Source: Amphiura filiformis (lineage: Eukaryota > Echinodermata > Ophiuroidea > Amphilepidida > Amphiuridae). Taken from it: a stretch of 64,000 nucleotides of DNA. The translations under genes were made by a program, and so were the position numbers. The notes beneath the pieces are model-generated. The model was not told the DNA's origin, did no database searches, and was given only the letters and a program-made list of their open reading frames with translations. Shown piece by piece: positions 21,781-33,944 of the stretch. Location: contig NC_092641.1 of assembly GCF_039555335.1 (NCBI RefSeq), forward strand, positions 33,381,548 to 33,445,547, read 5' to 3'. Numbering within the stretch: position 1 is the first letter of the stretch; every line of letters begins with the position of its first letter.

Positions 21781-24282
21781 TACCTGACGGCGCAAAGGTC
21801 AACTTGAGTCTTGAGATGAATACTCCATAAGTAAGCTGACGCTTGTCCTTGGAGAATGTGCTGTGCAGAAGTGCCTCGGGTGCTCAAAAATTACATTGGT
21901 GCAAGTAAAAAACCATGGCTGCCTACAGCTTCTGGTGGGTGGAGGTGGGTTGCATCTCCCTCAGCACTGGAAGGGCCAGCGTCTGAAACTGTTGAATATT
22001 AGTAACCACATTTCGTGTTTTGGTAAATAAATACAAATAATTGGATCACATGTATTCATGAGGTTATGATTAAATATGAATGTCCTAAATGCGATGCGTG
22101 CGATCCAATTATATTTTGTTAATTGTGAAAACGCGAATGCAAATCGAGGTAATTAATATCTCACAATTGACCACAAAATGCGTAATTGTTCAAAAGTAAA
22201 CATTCATAACCTCATTAATAAACGCGATGCGTGCTATCCAATCACATTTAGTTATTTGTAAAAACGCGAACGCAAATCGAGGTCATTAATATGATCTCAC
22301 AATTGACCGCAAAATGTGTATTGTTCTAATGTTGTACACAATTGACCGGCGTTTGTGTGTTGTTTCTTAATGCGCAAACAAACACGCGTAATCACCGCGA
22401 GTAAGCTCGCGTACTTGTTGATCGTAATTATGAGAGATGCAATTATAGGCCAAACTTTCCCTCTGGTGTGGCACTGACGTCAACACGTTGAGGCAGCTGT
22501 TTCGCTGAAATTCGCTCGCGCATATGCATTCTGGGTTAGCGTCTTTAAGGTAATTAGCGTCTGTGTACATAGTACGCCAGCGTTGTGAGTGAACGCTAGC
22601 AATTTGAGGATGCGGCCAATTAAATGCACACTGACGTCACTGCCGCATCACACATGCAAGGTGAAAAATGGTATTACATAGACATAGTACCGTACTACTA
22701 AATAAGTCATTCTTGGCCAAGCTGGAACATGCGTGTTGCGTCCATGTAGGGTACTACACGTATAATGGGATTTCAATTGAAAGAAAACACAGCTTTCAAC
22801 AGCTGTATGTGACCCAACCGCAATTGTATATCGCATATTTCAAACAACAAGGCAAACGCACGACCTTGGATACAATACGGTACTAACCAATCACGAGTGC
22901 GCTGGCATGGTAGGATTCACTTCCGCATAACGCACACCCGCTGGCATACATCGCACATTGTACGTAAAAAATCGTCACGTTACGTCAGGCTGTGTTCATT
23001 CAATTGAAATTCCCAGTGCAGTATAAGCGTATAAGCGTGTACATAATCAGAAAATGCAAGGCGTGTGTATGCTTTCTTCTCTACCGCGCTATGTACGCAT
23101 GTTTTCATAGCGTTCTAGCTTGGCCAAGAATTACTAATTTACCTGTAACTTAGTTTGTTCGGCTTATTTATACAAGGCGGAATTTATTTGGCTTTTGTTA
23201 CGTACTGCGCATGCGTCAATAAAGTCCCAACTCAGCCTCGCGTAAATTCACATAGTCATAGCGTGCGCTAGTCACGCAATTACACAATGCACAACTAGCG
23301 TAAAGATGACCGTGCGTAAGCAGTTGAAGGACTGGTGGATCAAGTCTAAATTAGCAGATAAAAATCTGTGCCGTTGCACACCCATTCGTATTTAGCAGTA
23401 AACCCCGATAGAAATTGATGACGTCATCGTAATTATTCCTTGATTTCATCGGCATCAAGATTCTGGTCTCAAAACTCCGAGGCTGGAATTTGGCGATTAA
23501 TCAACAACAGAGGGCGCTATGTAGAGTAATTAACGACAGGGGGTGAAAGATCAGCTTCACGATATAAATCAAAGAAATACGATTTACTGTGTCATTGGCG
23601 ATGACTGTATTTAAAATCATTGGTGTTTTTTTTAATCATGATTGTTTCAACGTCATGCATACGTATTGTAGCACACATTTGACACCATAATTAATCAGAT
23701 ATTATAATTATTAGTATATGTTCTACAAATTGGAGAAAAATTAACGGACAATACAGGTTTTCCTATTGCTCATGCGTGAACCAAAGCATAAAATGACTTG
23801 AAATCAAAGATTACCGTACATTACAAGGTGCTACGTCTTTGGGTAAAATGACATCAATTCTGCTTTTTCTAAATTTGATGGAATCAAGTTTGTTTGTGAA
23901 CCTTCGGAATGACACATACATCGTCATGATGCATATTGTACAATGATGCTTGTTTTGGAACACCGATATTATTACTAAGTCCCCTCAACAGAGACTTGAG
24001 AAACATGCTATAGTCGGAACAGGGCCTAATATAACCAAGGAACACAAAATCTTTTCTAGGCCATCGCAATTTGTATCAGAACGGAACGCCAAAGTGCGGT
24101 CATTTTTCACCAGAAAGAACATCTGCACGGCAATGCAGCCGTAGCAATGCGTGCGTAACACGGCAAGAGATAGGCATACTCATGATACTGACAGAACTCC
24201 GGGGGACAAGCCGGCAAGCTCACTGAACAGGACCGCTGCGTAGGACATTCACTCAGTGCACTGTGGAATATGCATGTATACG
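21780..24282 (+). promoter_or_regulatory. CpG-richer region ending in a candidate first exon
   Basis: CpG and ACGCG/GCGTG words are clearly denser here than in the flanks. A ~160-bp tandem duplication (about 22020-22285) contains AAAACGCGAAYGCAAATCGAGG. The segment up to 24282 ends CATGTATACG|gtaagt, a strong donor, with no long open frame. This could be a promoter and a non-coding first exon on +. Transcription start and function are not determinable from sequence. Confidence 0.35.
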
Positions 24283-24802
24283 GTAAGTTTTATGATGTTG
24301 TTGGTGTTTTGAGATGTAAATTATTATTTTATACTTTATTGATATCCCATAGAACTATTATATTATCTATTTATTTGCTGGTTTAACTGATTAGGCCCAT
24401 CTAATAATAAACTGGGAATTGGGAAGAAATACCAACATGAATGATCAATTCATAGAATTTACAATAAAAATTTCGGCATCATATTTGTAAGTGATTGGGC
24501 CTATAGATGCAACAAGCCGCAGCCAACTTGCATGCTTGTAGGCCTAATGATAATTGAATATCCACTTTGGTCTGTTTTAATTTCTTTAAAAAAAAAATTA
24601 ATATAGGCCCTACTTTTTAAAAAATCTATAGAAATCAGCTACATGTTATTTTCTGTCCTCATTGTCATTTGAAGCTCTAGTCTACTGTATGTGATAATTG
24701 TATGAACAATTTTTTCCTTGGTATAAATCAAGATAGATGACTCTTAACTATTTTATATATTTATGTTTGTTTTGTTTTTCTATTCTTTTTTTAATTTTAC
24801 AG

Positions 24803-25206
24803 AGGATCTAGAAAGACAAGAATTGGGCTTATTGGATATCTGCTGGACAAACGGGACAAATGAAAATAACGAGATTACAGGACAGCTTTGTTGAAGCCTG
24901 AGACGGGTTTAGAAAGTTATAATATTAGAATGGTTTCAACCATTCCTTGTAAGGAAGGATTATAAAAGGAGAGAAAAATTCCATATTGCTCATTTCAGAG
25001 CTACAATAAATACAACGGCAAATTAAACAAATTCATCCGATGTTGATGTGCAATATAATAAATATAATTATTTGAAACTGATAACCTCAAAGAGAGAAAT
25101 TGACACGAAGAAAGACATTTCTGGATGTTTGGAATCCTCAAGGCTGCATGATACCTTATAAATCATTGAAATATAACAGACAGTAGTTCAAGTGCTGAAT
25201 CATTTG
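24803..25206 (+). ncRNA. Candidate non-coding or 5' UTR exon
   Basis: It begins after TTTTTTTAATTTTACAG and ends CATTTG|gtaagt. All plus frames contain several stops, so it would be 5' UTR or a lncRNA exon. It pairs with the donor at 24283. No coding exon that could follow is evident before the next repeats. Confidence 0.35.
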
Positions 25207-25627
25207 GTAAGTGTTTTAAATATAATTTTTGTTTACAAAGTTTTGAATCTTGTGTTTACAAATTATCAAAACAATTTTATGTTCAAAAATTTTCTAATGA
25301 AATGAAGACCCCGTGAAATGTCAACAGAATGTTCATAACATTTTAAAACTGTAAAGTGATCACCAAAAATCTTATAAAAATAAAAAACACAGAAACATAA
25401 AAAAAAAAAAAAAACTGTACAGTGATTGAATACTATACAAATTACAAAGGCCTTGCATGCTTGGTAGGAAATTCATTTCTTTTCAAAGAATAGGCCTACA
25501 ATAGCATGCATTTTTTTATGTGGACTTTTATTTATATTTACATGTAGATGGAAATATGAATTATAAAGCAATTTGTTTATTGAGAAATTATTTCATATAT
25601 CAGAAACAAAAATGTAACCAAGATATT

Positions 25628-26016
25628 TAGGCCGTGTAAAATTAATATTTTGGTTCTCGTCCCTCCTCCTCAATTTCTGGGATTTGTCAGATTTTTTTTT
25701 TTTTTTAGATTTTTCAATTTTTTTAGACTTTGAATGATTTATGAAATCTTCATACATATAAATAAGTTTATTAGAGAACAAGCATCACTTCCAAGTCTTT
25801 TTGTGGTACTCTAGAGGGTTTATCACTCAGAATCTCACATTTAAAAAAAAAAAAAGGCCTCATCGTTTCCTCGAGCACTGTTGGAGAAGACCGAAAACTA
25901 CTGACAATGCTAATTTTACATTGAAAAAAAAAAAAAAAAAAAACACCTCCCTCCCTCATCAATTCATGAAAATCCTTCGGACGAGAACCAAAACATTAAT
26001 TTTATACGGCCTTAAG
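25628..26016. mobile_element. Small foldback with ~35-bp arms
   Basis: AGGCCGTGTAAAATTAATAT and TTTTGGTTCTCGTCC at the left return as GGACGAGAACCAAAACATTA and ATTTTATACGGCCTT at the right. Long A and T runs lie inside. Confidence 0.7.
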
Positions 26017-26916
26017 AAAGCAAAATAAAGTTTCTATAAAACAAACAATAAGCAAACAAAAAGCACATTGTGCATGGTCTATAAAAATGCATTTATTAAT
26101 AGTTTTTCTTCTTTTCATAATTTAGTCATTTATTGATGAGATTATTTTTCTTCACGTGATTTATAATAAAACTATATGAAATCATTATGTCAACAGTGAC
26201 TAACACAATGAATTCCATTTGCATTGCTTTGGAGACTAATAAAAACAAACAAACAAACAACAATCAAACAACCAACCAACAAAAAACAAACCAAAGAAAA
26301 AACAAACCTTTGTATTGATTTTAAAATAAAAACAAACCACATTTATAATATTTATAAACTGACTGTGTTTGACTCGTAATATTTTGTAACTTGTCTTGTC
26401 AATAGTTGTCATGTGTATTGAATACCGCATGTGGTACATTTTTGTACACTCATGCTGTAGTGCTTGTACATCATGATGCGCGCATCTGTACTATCCTAGG
26501 GGTTATCAAGCGGTCAGGTTAGTGCATTGACTGTCATGTGCGCGTACTTGTACCATAACATTGGGGTTATTAGCGGTCAACTATGGGTCATGATCACTGT
26601 CATGATGTGTGTTCCAATATCTGTGGTGTAACCAATTGTATGGAAATGATGTTTGTAAACAAAGAGTGATTCTGAGTCGAAAGGAAAAAAAGTGATTCTG
26701 ATAGATTTTGCAAATTCAAAACTTGAACATGTTTTAAGGCCAAGTAAAATAAATAACACGTAGGCCTATCGTCCCTGCCCTCGCCGATTTCAAATTAAAC
26801 ATTTTTGTTATGTTTCTTCTTTGTTCCCTTACTTTGTTTCTAAAATTGTTGGAATGAAAAGACATGTTAAAAAGCTCTTGGTTATCATTTATAAACACAT
26901 TGCATATACATGTTAT
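26017..26916. other. Low-complexity non-coding stretch
   Basis: Holds an AAAC-rich tract (26237-26335) and an imperfect ~65-bp tandem pair at 26458-26585 with TGCGCGC / TGCGCGTACTTGTAC and GGGGTTAT..AGCGGTCA words. No gene is seen. Confidence 0.5.
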
Positions 26917-26927
26917 TACAAGTTATA

Positions 26928-29013
26928 CACATCCAGATTCTCATTCACGGTTTACCCCCGCGGCAGATTACCTTCGCGGCTACACCTGGTGTAGCCCTGA
27001 AGCTACACCTTAATAGAGCTACTCTGAAGCTACTCCGAAGTAGCTACACCTTAGCAAACCCCATAGTGGATACACCATATCAGAGCTACTTCGCTGTTAC
27101 TCCATCCATTGTCTGTCTAGAAGCCAACTCCGGTGTACACTAGTGCCAACTTCTGGATACGCCATATCGGAGCTACTCCAAAGGTACTCTTAAGAAGCTA
27201 CTCTGAAGTACATCTGATAGCTGTCAGCCACGAGCCAACCCTGGAGTAACACCGAAGTCAGCTCCGGTGTACAACCGCAGCCAAACGGGTCATTGACCGG
27301 CAGCGGTAAACAATTCGCCGAAAGCATAATCGGCCGCGTACTAGTGCGCGTACCTAGCTATTTTTAGCAAAGCGAACGTTTGTTGTTTTGATTAATTGAT
27401 TGACCATGTTTGCACGTTTGCATAGGGCGTCATGAATCGTTTTCAGCCACACAGAGCGAGAATCACCGTTGTCGATGTCACGGAGACATTTTGTTTCTAT
27501 TTAGTGGTTGTTTCCTTTGTAGAAACTTGTTCTTTTGTTTAACGACAGTACGACTTCTTCTCAATTTGTTTTTAAAATCATTTTTAATCATTATTTAATT
27601 TTGTGTTTCTTGTTATGTTTTTAGTTTTGCTAAACTTGAAATGTTTGCGTGACGTTGTTTTTCTGTATTTTAAAGAAAGTGTGCATACTGCGGTTCGCGG
27701 TTCTACTTTCCCATGTTGTTTGTTTATTACCCAAGTTTATTATTAGGCCCACAGTTTAAATTTATTCATAATTTATACTTCTTGAATTTCTTGTTTTCAC
27801 GCCGTTTTCCTAACATTTTGCACCACATTACTTTACTGTTGCAAGTCGTAGGCCTAGGCATATAATATGCCTACTTGCAATACAGTTTTGATATTTTATA
27901 TGTTTTGGTTAGGCCCTACTAGTCTTTCATCTTTCATTGATGTTATTCGCAGTTTTCATATTTTTTTTACTTGGTTGTTATTCATCTTTTACTTTGACTT
28001 ACCTATTTGATATGTGTTTTTTCGTTTGTTTGAGTAGGCCGTATTTTGTTTGGTTTTTAAACATTTTTTTCTTTGCTTATTATACTTGAATGATTGGTCA
28101 CTTATTAAAAAGTAAATATTTAAATAACTTACTAAACAATTAAATAGTAAATAAGTAAAATACAATACATATAAAGAAATAATAAATATAAAATTAATAA
28201 TAAATTTAATAAAAGCGTAAAAAATAATAAATGAATAAAGTGGAGTCCTAAAATAAATATTAGCTATAAAATGACCAATCATTCCAAGTATAATATGCAA
28301 AGAAAAATGCTTAAAAACATACAAAATGCAGGCCTACTCAAATAAATGAAAAAGCAAGTAAGCAAACAGGTAATCAAATTAAAAAGCTAACAACCAAGTT
28401 AATGACAATCATTATCATTCTATTATTGATTATTTTACATAGGCCTAGGCCTACGAGTACTATTCATTTTTTTTTATTTAGGCCTAAATAATGCACATGT
28501 TGACTTATTTACTTTCTTATTTGTGTAGTTTTTACTTGTTAATTTAATTACCTATTTATTTACTTGTTTATTCATTGATAAATTTATTTAGTCAATTATT
28601 TACATCATTAATTTTACTTACTTGCTTATTTCTGAACTTGTTTATGTATTTATGTAGGCCTATTTAGGCCTACGTGTTTATTATTTTCTATTATTATATT
28701 ATTAACATTTGAAAAATAATAAAAGAAAGAAAGAAAGAAAGAACAAAAATCCCTAATATATCTTAATAAAAGCATACAATAAAGCTAAATTGAGAAAATA
28801 GCATTAAATCTGGCAACAGATCATCACACACTTTTTTACGGAGTACCTCTAGAGGTACTCCGCTATAGTCTGTCTCTACGGGAGGTACACCGTGGAAAAC
28901 CGGATAGGAGTAGTCCACGGATTTTTGACTCGCGTTACGGTACACCGCTACAGAGTAGCCCTGGGGGTAATCCGGAGTAGCTCCAGAGTACATCCAGTGA
29001 GAAATTGGATGTG
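26928..29013. mobile_element. Non-autonomous element with long GTAG/GTAC-rich ends and 11-bp duplication
   Basis: The left end CACATCCAGATTCTCA (26928) and right end TGAGAAATTGGATGTG (29013) are inverted. They are flanked directly by TACAAGTTATA (26917-26927) and TACAAGTAATA (29014-29024), 10 of 11 identical. Both ends then carry dense GTAGC, GTACTCC and GTACACC words in both orientations (26960-27280 and 28845-28990). The centre is very AT-rich and encodes nothing I recognise. A 9-11-bp duplication with long ends is Mutator-like, but the terminal bases were not matched to any family. Confidence 0.7.
27970..28403. mobile_element. Foldback with ~140-bp arms nested inside 26928-29013
   Basis: ACTTGGTTGTTA ... 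TGAGTAGGCC ... ATTATACTTGAATGATTGG at the left faces CCAATCATTCCAAGTATAAT ... GGCCTACTCA ... TAACAACCAAGT at the right. The loop is AT-only in character. Confidence 0.75.
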
Positions 29014-29289
29014 TACAAGTAATATGATGAATATAGCCAGTGTATATGCGGTGCATCAACAACATGCGGTGCATCAGCAAATGCAAAGAACTAAAACTAG
29101 TATGTTGAACTATGCCCAGTCCATGGACCAGGGTTGATTTCGTAAAAGTGATTAAATATTTTTTATATTTAATATGCTGTAGGATTTCATAATACAACTG
29201 AGTTCTGACTTGGATTATTTCTTTCTTGGGCGTCCGCGTACAAGATGCTGTAAAACATGCGTGTTCAGTAGGCCTACACTACAAGATTC

Positions 29290-29665
29290 CTGGCGACGGT
29301 GTACCTCTGCTGCACTGGTACTTTGCAGGTACTACTGCTGCTACTACCGAGTACCCCATCCGTGGTAGCCGACGTTGGTACTACACCAGAGTACCAGCGT
29401 CGGCCACCATACTGTAGATACTCCCGTAGTTGAGTACCTATGTCGGTACTCCACCATGCGTCACCTCCGAGTCAACTGCGGTGTACCGAGTAGGTGACTT
29501 ATAGGCACACCATAGTGTGGGTACTTCTAATAGTCCTTCCATGGAAGTACCTGCACAGTAGCCGCACCTACTGTGTACCCATGTGTCACCTACTGTGTAC
29601 CTCATGTGTCACCTACTGTAAAACCCTATGTGTGAAGTAGCAATGAAGGTACTCTTGTCGTGTTT
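29290..29665. repeat. Second GTAC/GTAG word array
   Basis: More than fifteen GTACC/GTACTCC/GTAGCC words occur in ~370 bp, with a short tandem of CACCTACTGTGTACC near 29565-29620. Blocks such as CTGCTACT, CGAGTACC and GTCGGCCACCA recur in inverse order at 37640-37820. Confidence 0.7.
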
Positions 29666-32600
29666 TTGCATTCCTAATCGAATCGCCCAGCGATCACCGT
29701 GATGCGCGTACTCACTCATATTTGGCCGTGACGACGAGTTACGAAGAAACATCATCATTTTCTCAGTTTTTAAACCAAAAAAGTCAAAATTTCCTGATGT
29801 TTATGTCTTCAAATGTTGTGCATGTAAAGATTTGCTGACTTAGATCATATTGGGCACACAGTAACTCTTGAATTGTAAAAGATTTTGGAAAGAAAGGTTC
29901 GCCAAATCACCGTAGATAACACACGCAATTTTCCTATTGGACTGTACGTGATGTGGGTTGCATACTCCGTGATTTTCCGTTGGTGTTTTTGGCATTTTTC
30001 GTCAGAGTATAACCACTTCAGTTGTCTCGAATGTTCGGTAAGTAACTGAAGCCGATAACTTAAGTAAGCTTTATTCTCAATTCATCACCAGTTTGATATT
30101 AAAAAACGTGCTAATTAATATTATTTATAATACCATGCATGCATGAATACGTGGTGCTTTGTTAGTGTTAACTGTATGTTGACAGATGTAAAATGCACAT
30201 TATTGCCAGGCTAGCCTAGCCTATAAACATGATAAAAACTTTAAAGCATACTGTCACTGTGATTCGAGTCATCCCGGGGAGTATTCTCTGTTCAGTGACA
30301 GTTTAAATGTGTATTAGGCGTAATTAAATATCTGGACATGCTAGACTAAATTAAATAATAAAAAATGAGTGAGAGGCCTATCTATGCCGGATTTGTCGCC
30401 CTAAAAAAAGGGACACGCCTGTGTTAATTAACATTAGCATGTGTTCCTCACGGACCAACCTGGGTAAACAAACAAACAAACAGGCCGGAGTGCCCATCTC
30501 TCTTTCAAGGACAAGGTGATTGGGGCAGACTCCTTCCTTCATGTAATGTTGCTGGGGGAGGGTCAAAGTTTTAGGCCACTGTACGTGTGCCACCTTGTCC
30601 GTGCCCCTCACTACAGTGCCACCGTGGCCTAGCAGGGCGTATTAAAGACAATGCGAGACACAAATGATATATGTGTGCGGATTGGACATATACGATGCAA
30701 GCATAAGAAATTGTGCAAAAAACTGAATATGATCGGGGCAAACTGAGAGGCTGTTATTAAATCGGGGCAAACTGAGAGGCCGTTATTAAATCTACTAAAA
30801 CTTCAGTTCAGAATATAAATAAACACGTCATAGTCTGGCAAACAGGTGATACAGTATAAACATAGCCTACGATCTGTGCCTAACTTAGGCTAGGACTATT
30901 CTAAAAGGGTCACCTTTTTGTATGATTTCTAGGCTATTACAGCAATTTTGGTTCACATTAGGCCTGTCAGTGACAATCAATGTATATGTGTGTGTAGTCT
31001 GGATCAAAGAAGATACACCTTGTGTAGAGGGCACATGCCTATGGCAGCTAGGCTTGCACAGATTAGGCTTCGAATAGGAAGTTGAGGCCGGGCTTACTAT
31101 TTTAGTCAAATGACATGTCATTAAAAGATTGAAGGGTAAAAAACGCTGAGGCCTAGGCTATTAAATTGATAAATAATAGGGCGGGCTATTATATAAGGCT
31201 TAGGCCTATCTTAAATTTTTAAAGACTATTCAGGTCACGGGTCAGGTCAGTATTAAATTCTGAAAAGTTAGGCCTTTCTATCGGCTTGGCTAATAAAATA
31301 ACAACATACCGGTACAAATCATGTTTCTTGTACTTTCCTCATTCAATTAGGTCGGTGCCTTGAAGTGAACTGTTGCAGCAACTTAGCCACATGATAGTTG
31401 TGAGGAGAATGTGTCGATGCAACTAACGTCTACGTCTACAGAGTTTAGTGCAGAACGAACAGATTGTGTTCCATATAAAAGACCTGGTATGTGTAAGATT
31501 TTTGATTTTAAGGCACATGCTAATATTTTGATTTCATGATGTGGTAGTGGTACAATCATAATTTCACTAAAAGACAATGATCCCTGCCATGTGACAAGGC
31601 ACTAAACGATAATGTTCCACGTGACATGCCGAAATGACTTTTCCACTACTTTTGATGTGTGTATGTAGGGTCGCCATAAAACTAAATTTGTATTTACAAT
31701 AAAACTCAAAATCTCTTGAATGTCCCTTTAATAATAATAAACAAACAAGTGCCCTTGGAATGCACAATTTACTAAAAGATGATTATGATCTCATGTGACT
31801 ATATGAAAACGATCTTTCCTGAAAATCTTAAGAATCATAAAACTCAGCATCTCTGAATGTCCCATTAATGAAATAGTAATACAAATACTGAATCAAACAA
31901 ACATCTTTAAACAGTCTTTGTGCACTTTCCATTTTAGACTTGTTTTAGTTTTTAGTATTAAAATGTCTTGTCTAAACTTGTCTTTAATTATGTTCCTTTT
32001 TTCAGATGAAAATTTGCACATTGCACAGGAAGGAACTGGCCTATAAAGCAACAAGCTAAAGACCAGAGAATAGGATGGATGATCGTCCCTACATGAAATA
32101 TCTTCATTTGCCAATTGGATATTGTACCACAGTGAAACCATGGTGAAACTGACCTATAGGGCACAGTTGCACAATATCAAGACATCAAGAACCCAACCCA
32201 TCAGCTTTAATATCATACCTCAAAGAATAAGAAAAACTTTGGTGACAACAATGCATCTTGCATGGTCAGAAAAGAATTAAAGGTTAAACAGGCGTCAAAT
32301 TTCATATCTTGTTAAAAACCACACCAAAGTATTCCTCTGATCATAATGAATCTGAAAAAGTTTTGTTTGATCTATAAAAGCACTATGTTCTCTATTTTAA
32401 TATAAACAAAAATTTCAAGGGTCACATATTTGGCTCCATGGGGATAAAATTTCAAACACTCTTTAAGATTTTCCTAAACAGTTACTCTAATTGTATGGTT
32501 TTTGATACCAATTCAAATAATGAATAGTTTGCACCATCTAAGATGTTTCGTACATGATGACATGATGAATACTTTGTAGGGCTTTTAACGTTTTTCTGAG

Positions 32601-32815
32601 TAAGGTGTATTTTTTCTACCAAAGTTTTTCTGATCCCTTAAAGTCTTAAAGAACTAAATTGCAAGCTCCAACGACAAATATCGCACAATGTTTGAAATTC
32701 ATGCATCATTTATCTACAAATGTTGGAGGGAAACCATGACTGATAAAAAATTAAATTTAATGAAAAGAGTCATTGAAATATAAAGATGAATATTCAGACC
32801 AGGGGTCTTACCTAA
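29666..32815. other. Non-coding stretch; possible donor and dispersed repeat
   Basis: A strong donor-like AATGTTCG|gtaagt lies at ~30038 after a CpG-richer segment, but no exon can be proved. 30380-30660 holds the repeat shared with ~5.2 kb. 30731-30792 is a two-copy 31-bp tandem (TCGGGGCAAACTGAGAGGC). TAGGCCTA words are dense. No gene is seen. Confidence 0.45.
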
Positions 32816-33360
32816 ATGGTGGTGTTCCTCAAGGCAATGTCATTGGTCCTGATTCATTCCACTGATGCCTCGGATAAGTATGTGGTTGATTTGACTGTTG
32901 GTGAGAACAGAGCCTATGATGGCACCAGCACAATACAAGCCCCAGTCTATGATGTTATGTACACTTTGACTGATAAAAACAAATGGAGGCTGTCAGGTGT
33001 TGTTCAAGTCGTAGTTTCCAATCTATAGGCTTTGATTTGTTTGGGCTCCCCATATTAGCATTTATCTGACATTCCCATTTGAGAATAATTTCTTATTATC
33101 TTGTTTTATCTTTATATGTTAAAATGTTTTTACATATTTCTAGTGTGCAATTAAACATGTTTTTCAGTATTGCAATTAGTGTAAAAATCATGTAGGCTAA
33201 TTCAGCCACTCGGCTGCAATATGAACCAATACATAATATTGAAATTATTATACTTAGTTCTCTGGGTTGATGAGATGTACACATTTTAATCTTTTCCCAG
33301 AGCAGCCAGTGCACAGAGCAGCGGCGCACATCCTTGAAAAAACCCCACCTATAGCAAACA
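32816..33360. other. No convincing gene
   Basis: A 70-codon plus frame (32816-33028) has no recognisable domain or flanking splice support and is treated as chance. Otherwise AT-rich. Confidence 0.4.
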
Positions 33361-33583
33361 ACTATAATCTGTATACCTTCCTCGAGTCAGTAATTTAGGT
33401 ATTGCTTTTATTGTATCTCTAAAGGTAATGATGAGAAGTATACAAAAGTATAAATTTTCAGAAAGGAAATGATGCAAGGAATCCAACTAGCATAACAGAT
33501 TCCTGAAAAATTAATAGTTTTTGAGAAATTCTCAAAATTTTATTTCACTTTACTGACTCGAGGAAGGTATATGGACTATAGTA
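33361..33583. mobile_element. MITE with 33-bp inverted ends
   Basis: ACTATAATCTGTATACCTTC + CTCGAGTCAGTAA at the left and TTACTGACTCGAG + GAAGGTATATGGACTATAGT at the right are inverted, with ~30 of 33 matching. It abuts the tRNA-like pair that follows. Confidence 0.8.
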
Positions 33584-33584
33584 C

Positions 33585-33654
33585 ATCTGGTCGGGTTCGA
33601 ACCGGCAACCTTCGTAATACTTGCATGATGCCTAACCAACTGAGCCACAGAGGC
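33585..33654 (-). mobile_element. tRNA-like (SINE-type) sequence, minus copy
   Basis: Minus strand: GCCTCTGTGGCTCAGTTGG (A box TGGCTCAGTTGG), then GCCGGTTCGAACCCG (B box). Spacing fits a pol III type 2 promoter. It abuts a plus-strand copy head to head. No convincing clover-leaf anticodon arm was drawn, so a tRNA-derived repeat is more likely than a functional tRNA. Confidence 0.6.
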
Positions 33655-33717
33655 ATGTTGCAGAATGGTTAGAGCGTCGTCATAGTATTATGAAGGTCGC
33701 CGGTTCGAACCAGGCCA
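33651..33717 (+). mobile_element. tRNA-like (SINE-type) sequence, plus copy
   Basis: TTGCAGAATGGTTAGAGC (A-box-like) and GCCGGTTCGAACC (B box), with a central TATTATGAAGGT also present as TATTACGAAGGT in the minus copy. The two copies share their 5' ends, giving a head-to-head pair. Confidence 0.6.
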
Positions 33718-33769
33718 AATGCACTATTTTTTCAACGTTTATGTGTGCTGCCTGCTCTAAGTAAGGCTA

Positions 33770-33870
33770 AGGGCCTGTGCAATAATTATGAGCCCTGGGG
33801 AGCAAGAATTTTGGTTGGGAAGCTAAAAAGGGGCAAGTAATTTTTGGCAGAAAGGGTCCCGGACAAACGA
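33770..33870. repeat. Dispersed C/G-run repeat end
   Basis: GGGCCTGTGCAATAATTATG then AGCCCTGGGG. The inverse form ends the repeats at ~21.05 kb and ~58.22 kb. Only a short piece is preserved. Confidence 0.5.
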
Positions 33871-33944
33871 TTTTAGTTTAGACACACATTCATGAGGAAC
33901 GCACTAAACTTAGGAAAACAGTACGCGGTACGGAAACGTGATAA

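Noticed and set aside
32816..33028. 70-codon plus frame with a plausible composition
   Set aside because: No recognisable domain, no flanking exon signals that fit, and sequence around it is ordinary non-coding.
33585..33717. Functional tRNA genes
   Set aside because: A and B boxes are good, but I could not form a convincing acceptor stem and anticodon arm; tRNA-derived repeat preferred.
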